Assembly: GCF_014202425.1 (NCBI RefSeq)
Contig: NZ_JACHGT010000027.1
Location: forward strand, 14,407 to 78,406
Reading direction: 5' to 3'
Source of the DNA: Phytomonospora endophytica
GTDB taxonomy: Bacteria > Actinomycetota > Actinomycetes > Mycobacteriales > Micromonosporaceae
DNA: 64,000 nt
In this document: positions 61,215-64,000 of the stretch, in pieces
How the letters are laid out: every line of letters begins with the position of its first letter
Position numbering within the stretch: the stretch's first letter is position 1
Notes under the pieces: model-generated
Databases searched by the model: none
Told to the model about the DNA's origin: nothing
The model's input: the letters and a program-made list of their open reading frames with translations, nothing else
Translations under genes and position numbers: made by a program

Positions 61215-64000
61215 TCACGCGGCGTCGGCACGGCCGTCGAGTTCGGTGCGCAGCGCGACGGTCTCTCGATGATTCGCGCCCTGGACACGGACGCGGTCGG
61301 CGAGGACGCCTTCGAGCAGGGCGCGGGCACTCTCCGGCTCACTCGCGGCGAGGAGGTGGGCCAGGGCGGTGCGGGTGCCGAAAGCGTGCGGGTTGTCGGC
61401 TCCGAAAAGCCGGAGCTGGTCGCGGAGTAGCGCTCGAAGCATCGGGGCGGCCAGGCCGACCTCGCCTCGCTCGGCGAGCCAGCGCGCGCATGCCGTTCGC
61501 ACGGCCAGCGTCCGGACGTGATCGGCCCCGAAAACGCGCACGTGATCGTCCAGTGTGATCTCGTAGGCGTCGAGGACCCCGGCGAGCTCGCCGAGCACGA
61601 AACTCCAGCGCAGCACGCCCATGCTGGACTTGGGCAGGGCCTGCGCGGATGGCCCGAGGACGCGCAGCTGGTCGTCTCGAACGCGACGGAACAGATCTCG
61701 TGCCTTGCGGGGTTGACCGACGAGTCCCCACCTCTTGGCGACGCCGCGACGGGCCACGAGCGTGTGCGGATGGTCCGCCCCGAAGTGCCGTTCCCGGTCC
61801 TGGACGATCGCCAGATACAGGTCGAGAGACCGTTGGGGGTCGTTGTTCACCTCGCACAACCGGGACAGTCGCGCGCCGGTCTGGATGACCCTCTCGTCCT
61901 CGGGGCCGAGAATCCGGGCCTGCCCGATCAGGAGATGCCGGTACGGTTCCAGCGCGTCTCCGGCGTTCTCGATGCTCCTGCACCACCCCGCGAGGCGGGT
62001 GGAGGTTCGGCGGGGATCGTCGTGTTCGGCGCCGAAGGCGTCCAGTTGGTACGTGAGGAGCTCGGCCAGCGTCATGGCGGCCTTCGCGGTGTCACCGCCC
62101 CGACGCTGCCAGTAGGCGAGCTTGATCCTGGTGCCCAGAGTTCGCGGGTCCGTCGGGCCCGACATGCGGCTCCGTTCGGCGAGAAGGGCCTCGAAAGCCG
62201 CGATGGCCTCCTTCGGTTCACCCTTCTGTTCGGCGAAGTGGGCGATGCTCGCGCTCGTCTGGATGTTGACGAGCTGATCGGGCCCATGGAGTCTGGTCTG
62301 CGCGGCGTGGAGTTCCCGCAGCATCTTCAGGGCACGGTCGACCTCGCCGTTGCCGCCGTAGAACGAGGCCAGGTCGGCGCGCGTCTTGAAGGTTCGCGGG
62401 TGATCGTCGCCGTCGATGCGGATCTGGTCGGCGAGCAGCAGTTCGAGTTCGGCTATCGCGATCTCGGGGGATCCGCTCGCCTTCCGCCATTTCGCCAGGC
62501 TCGCCCTCGTCGCGCGGGTCGACGGGTGATCGGGGCCGAGTACCCGCCGCTGGTCGTCGAGGACCTCCTCGTACTCCCGGACCGCGGCGACGGGATCCCC
62601 GGCCTTGCCGCGCCATCCCGCCAGACTGGCGCGGTTGATGAGCGTGTAGTACTGGTCGGTGCCGTGGAGCCGGGTCTGGTCGGCGACCAGGGCCTCATAG
62701 GCGGAAACGGCCCCCTTGATGTCCCCTGACCTGCCGAGCCACAGGGCGACGTTGTCTCGGGTGGCCATCGTGTACCGATAGTCGGGCCCGTAGACCTTGA
62801 TCTGGTCGGCGAGGATTCCGGTGAACGCGGCCAGCGCGGCCTCGGTCCTCCCGGTTCTGCCCAGCCAGTCGGCCAGATGCGAGCGGCATGCCAGGGTGTG
62901 CCGGCTTTCGGGACCGAGCACCCTGCGCATGTCGTCGAGTACGAGTTCCAGGGCGGTGACGGCTCCGCTCGCGTCGCCGTTCACGCCTCGCCAGTGAGCG
63001 AGAGCGACACGGCTGAGGAGCGTGTTCTGATGGTCGGCGCCGAGGAGGGCGGTCTGGTCGCCGGCGATGAGCGCCAGTTCTTTGACGGCCGCCGCCACGT
63101 CGCCCGATCGCCCACGCCAGAGGGCCAGGTTGGCTCGGGTGGTGAGGCTCTGGACGTGGTGGGGGCCCAGCACGTTGCGGACATGGGTGTCGAGGACCTT
63201 GTAGTAGTGGATCACCGCGTCGTACTGCCCGGCCTCGCCGAAGCTGCGGCCGGCCCGGAACAGCACGCCGTGCGCGCGTGGTGAGAGCAGCGCGTCGCCG
63301 GTGTGGTGGTGGAGGGCGACGGTGTTGATCCGCAGCGACTGCGTCTCCTCGGGACGTGTCTCGTCGTCCGGCCAGAGCGCCGTGAGCGCGTCGGCCGCCG
63401 TCAAGGCGAGACGATCGACGTCGGCGGTGGTGAGTTGTTCGCGGACGACGCGTTGCACCAGGGAGTGCACGCGGACCGAGCCGTTCCCCACGTCGGCGAG
63501 GTGCAGCCGGTGGAGGTTTCGCAGGGCATCGCCGATGTCCTCGGCGTCGAAGGGATTCTGTCCTTCCCGGTCCCCGGCCGCCGCGCGGTTGATCGCCAAG
63601 CCGGTGAAGAGTTCGATCGGCGCGCCGTGCGAGTCGAGCAGAGAGGCCAGCTCCAGCAGTGGCCGGGCCACTCCTGTCGGCCGCAGCCTGTCGGCGAGCT
63701 CGATGGACAGTGACCAGGTCGTGGCGATGGACGCGATGTGCTCGTCGGGCAGTGCGTCGTGTTCAGGGACGAGTTCGGCGAGCCGTTTGTGGCGGTTGGC
63801 GAAGCGTTTGCGGTAGCGGGCGCAGGTGAGGTCGAGATCTTCGATGTACGCGACGGCCTGGGCGAGCGCGAGCGGCAGGTGTCCCAGGTCGGTGGCCATT
63901 TCGGCGGCCGCGGCGAGTCTGCGCGCGGTGACGAGTTTGCCCTTGAGATAGGCCGAGGCTTCCGCGGGAGTGAACACGACCACGTCGAGGAGGTCGCGGC
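61215..64000 (-). CDS. Large TPR protein, C-terminal part of a STAND-type protein (partial)
   Basis: At least 925 aa, open through the right edge, so the N-terminus is outside. About 15 near-identical 44-residue units of kinesin-light-chain TPR type with the pattern LG-x-DHxxTL-x-R-x-x-LA-x-W run from about residue 280 to the end (LGPDHPSTRATRASLAKW, LGADHQNTLLSRVALAHW). The preceding part (GHLPLALAQAVAYIEDLDLTCARYRKRF) is the winged-helix end of an NB-ARC-type module, so a STAND ATPase is expected in the missing part. Function unknown. Confidence 0.82.
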   Translation of the reverse strand, partial: RDLLDVVVFTPAEASAYLKGKLVTARRLAAAAEMATDLGHLPLALAQAVAYIEDLDLTCARYRKRFANRHKRLAELVPEHDALPDEHIASIATTWSLSIELADRLRPTGVARPLLELASLLDSHGAPIELFTGLAINRAAAGDREGQNPFDAEDIGDALRNLHRLHLADVGNGSVRVHSLVQRVVREQLTTADVDRLALTAADALTALWPDDETRPEETQSLRINTVALHHHTGDALLSPRAHGVLFRAGRSFGEAGQYDAVIHYYKVLDTHVRNVLGPHHVQSLTTRANLALWRGRSGDVAAAVKELALIAGDQTALLGADHQNTLLSRVALAHWRGVNGDASGAVTALELVLDDMRRVLGPESRHTLACRSHLADWLGRTGRTEAALAAFTGILADQIKVYGPDYRYTMATRDNVALWLGRSGDIKGAVSAYEALVADQTRLHGTDQYYTLINRASLAGWRGKAGDPVAAVREYEEVLDDQRRVLGPDHPSTRATRASLAKWRKASGSPEIAIAELELLLADQIRIDGDDHPRTFKTRADLASFYGGNGEVDRALKMLRELHAAQTRLHGPDQLVNIQTSASIAHFAEQKGEPKEAIAAFEALLAERSRMSGPTDPRTLGTRIKLAYWQRRGGDTAKAAMTLAELLTYQLDAFGAEHDDPRRTSTRLAGWCRSIENAGDALEPYRHLLIGQARILGPEDERVIQTGARLSRLCEVNNDPQRSLDLYLAIVQDRERHFGADHPHTLVARRGVAKRWGLVGQPRKARDLFRRVRDDQLRVLGPSAQALPKSSMGVLRWSFVLGELAGVLDAYEITLDDHVRVFGADHVRTLAVRTACARWLAERGEVGLAAPMLRALLRDQLRLFGADNPHAFGTRTALAHLLAASEPESARALLEGVLADRVRVQGANHRETVALRTELDGRADAA

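Overview
The window comes from a high-GC actinobacterial chromosome. Coding is dense on both strands, GTG starts are frequent and TTG occurs, many genes overlap by 1-4 nt, and the gene content (AfsR/SARP regulator, WYL regulators, purS-purQ-small purL, S6-SSB-S18-L9 operon) is actinomycete-like. A spore-forming actinomycete lineage such as Glycomycetales, Micromonosporales or Pseudonocardiales is plausible, but genus cannot be fixed from the sequence alone. The segment is probably close to the replication origin: it holds rpsF-ssb-rpsR-rplI, dnaB, four consensus parS sites (3469, 34936, 35048, 35204) and a dense array of DnaA-box-like repeats upstream of dnaB.

Layout. 1-440: long direct repeats, noncoding. 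440-5304: regulator/transporter pairs (EamA transporter and CGNR protein, MerR and SDR, TetR and lipoprotein), each with a visible palindromic operator. 5378-7014: the ribosomal/SSB operon, with a leader that can mask the rpsF Shine-Dalgarno. 7068-10979: AlkZ-like winged-helix protein, LysE exporter, lipoprotein, CPBP protease, secreted protein. 11022-21222: purine genes purD (minus), purB (plus) and the overlapping purSQL operon, interrupted by a flavin monooxygenase, a MazF/PemK-type toxin-antitoxin pair and a tandem universal stress protein. 21287-25113: small hypotheticals including a duplicated and decayed gene, YbaK, and a three-gene HTH/membrane operon. 25204-28804: 5-oxoprolinase split by a frameshift. 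28880-34801: secreted subtilase, and a WYL regulator divergent from an epoxide hydrolase. 34802-35223: parS cluster. 35224-46696: ABC exporter, SARP-NB-ARC-TPR regulator, MOSC protein, TetR/SDR pair, AidB-like acyl-CoA dehydrogenase, PNPOx protein, cyclase-family hydrolase and dnaB. 46697-47046: DnaA-box array. 47047-55480: TetR/MFS exporter, VWA lipoprotein, TetR with a frameshifted SDR, a membrane protein, a second epoxide hydrolase/WYL pair and an acetyltransferase. 55490-56723: moaA-moaD. 56835-60186: a three-gene FtsK-like ATPase/membrane protein/small helical protein cassette. 60187-64000: an atypical SDR and the 3' part of a very long TPR protein that runs off the window.

How the parts work together. 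The best-supported pathways are de novo purine synthesis, molybdopterin synthesis (partial) and the replication/translation core. A recurring pattern is a local regulator transcribed divergently from one target enzyme or exporter, with one or two operators in the gap. The same WYL-epoxide hydrolase module occurs twice with a conserved operator (GGACA-N5-TGTCC). The candidate for an undescribed system is the FtsK-ATPase cassette at 56835-60186. No tRNA, rRNA, insertion sequence or CRISPR array was recognised.
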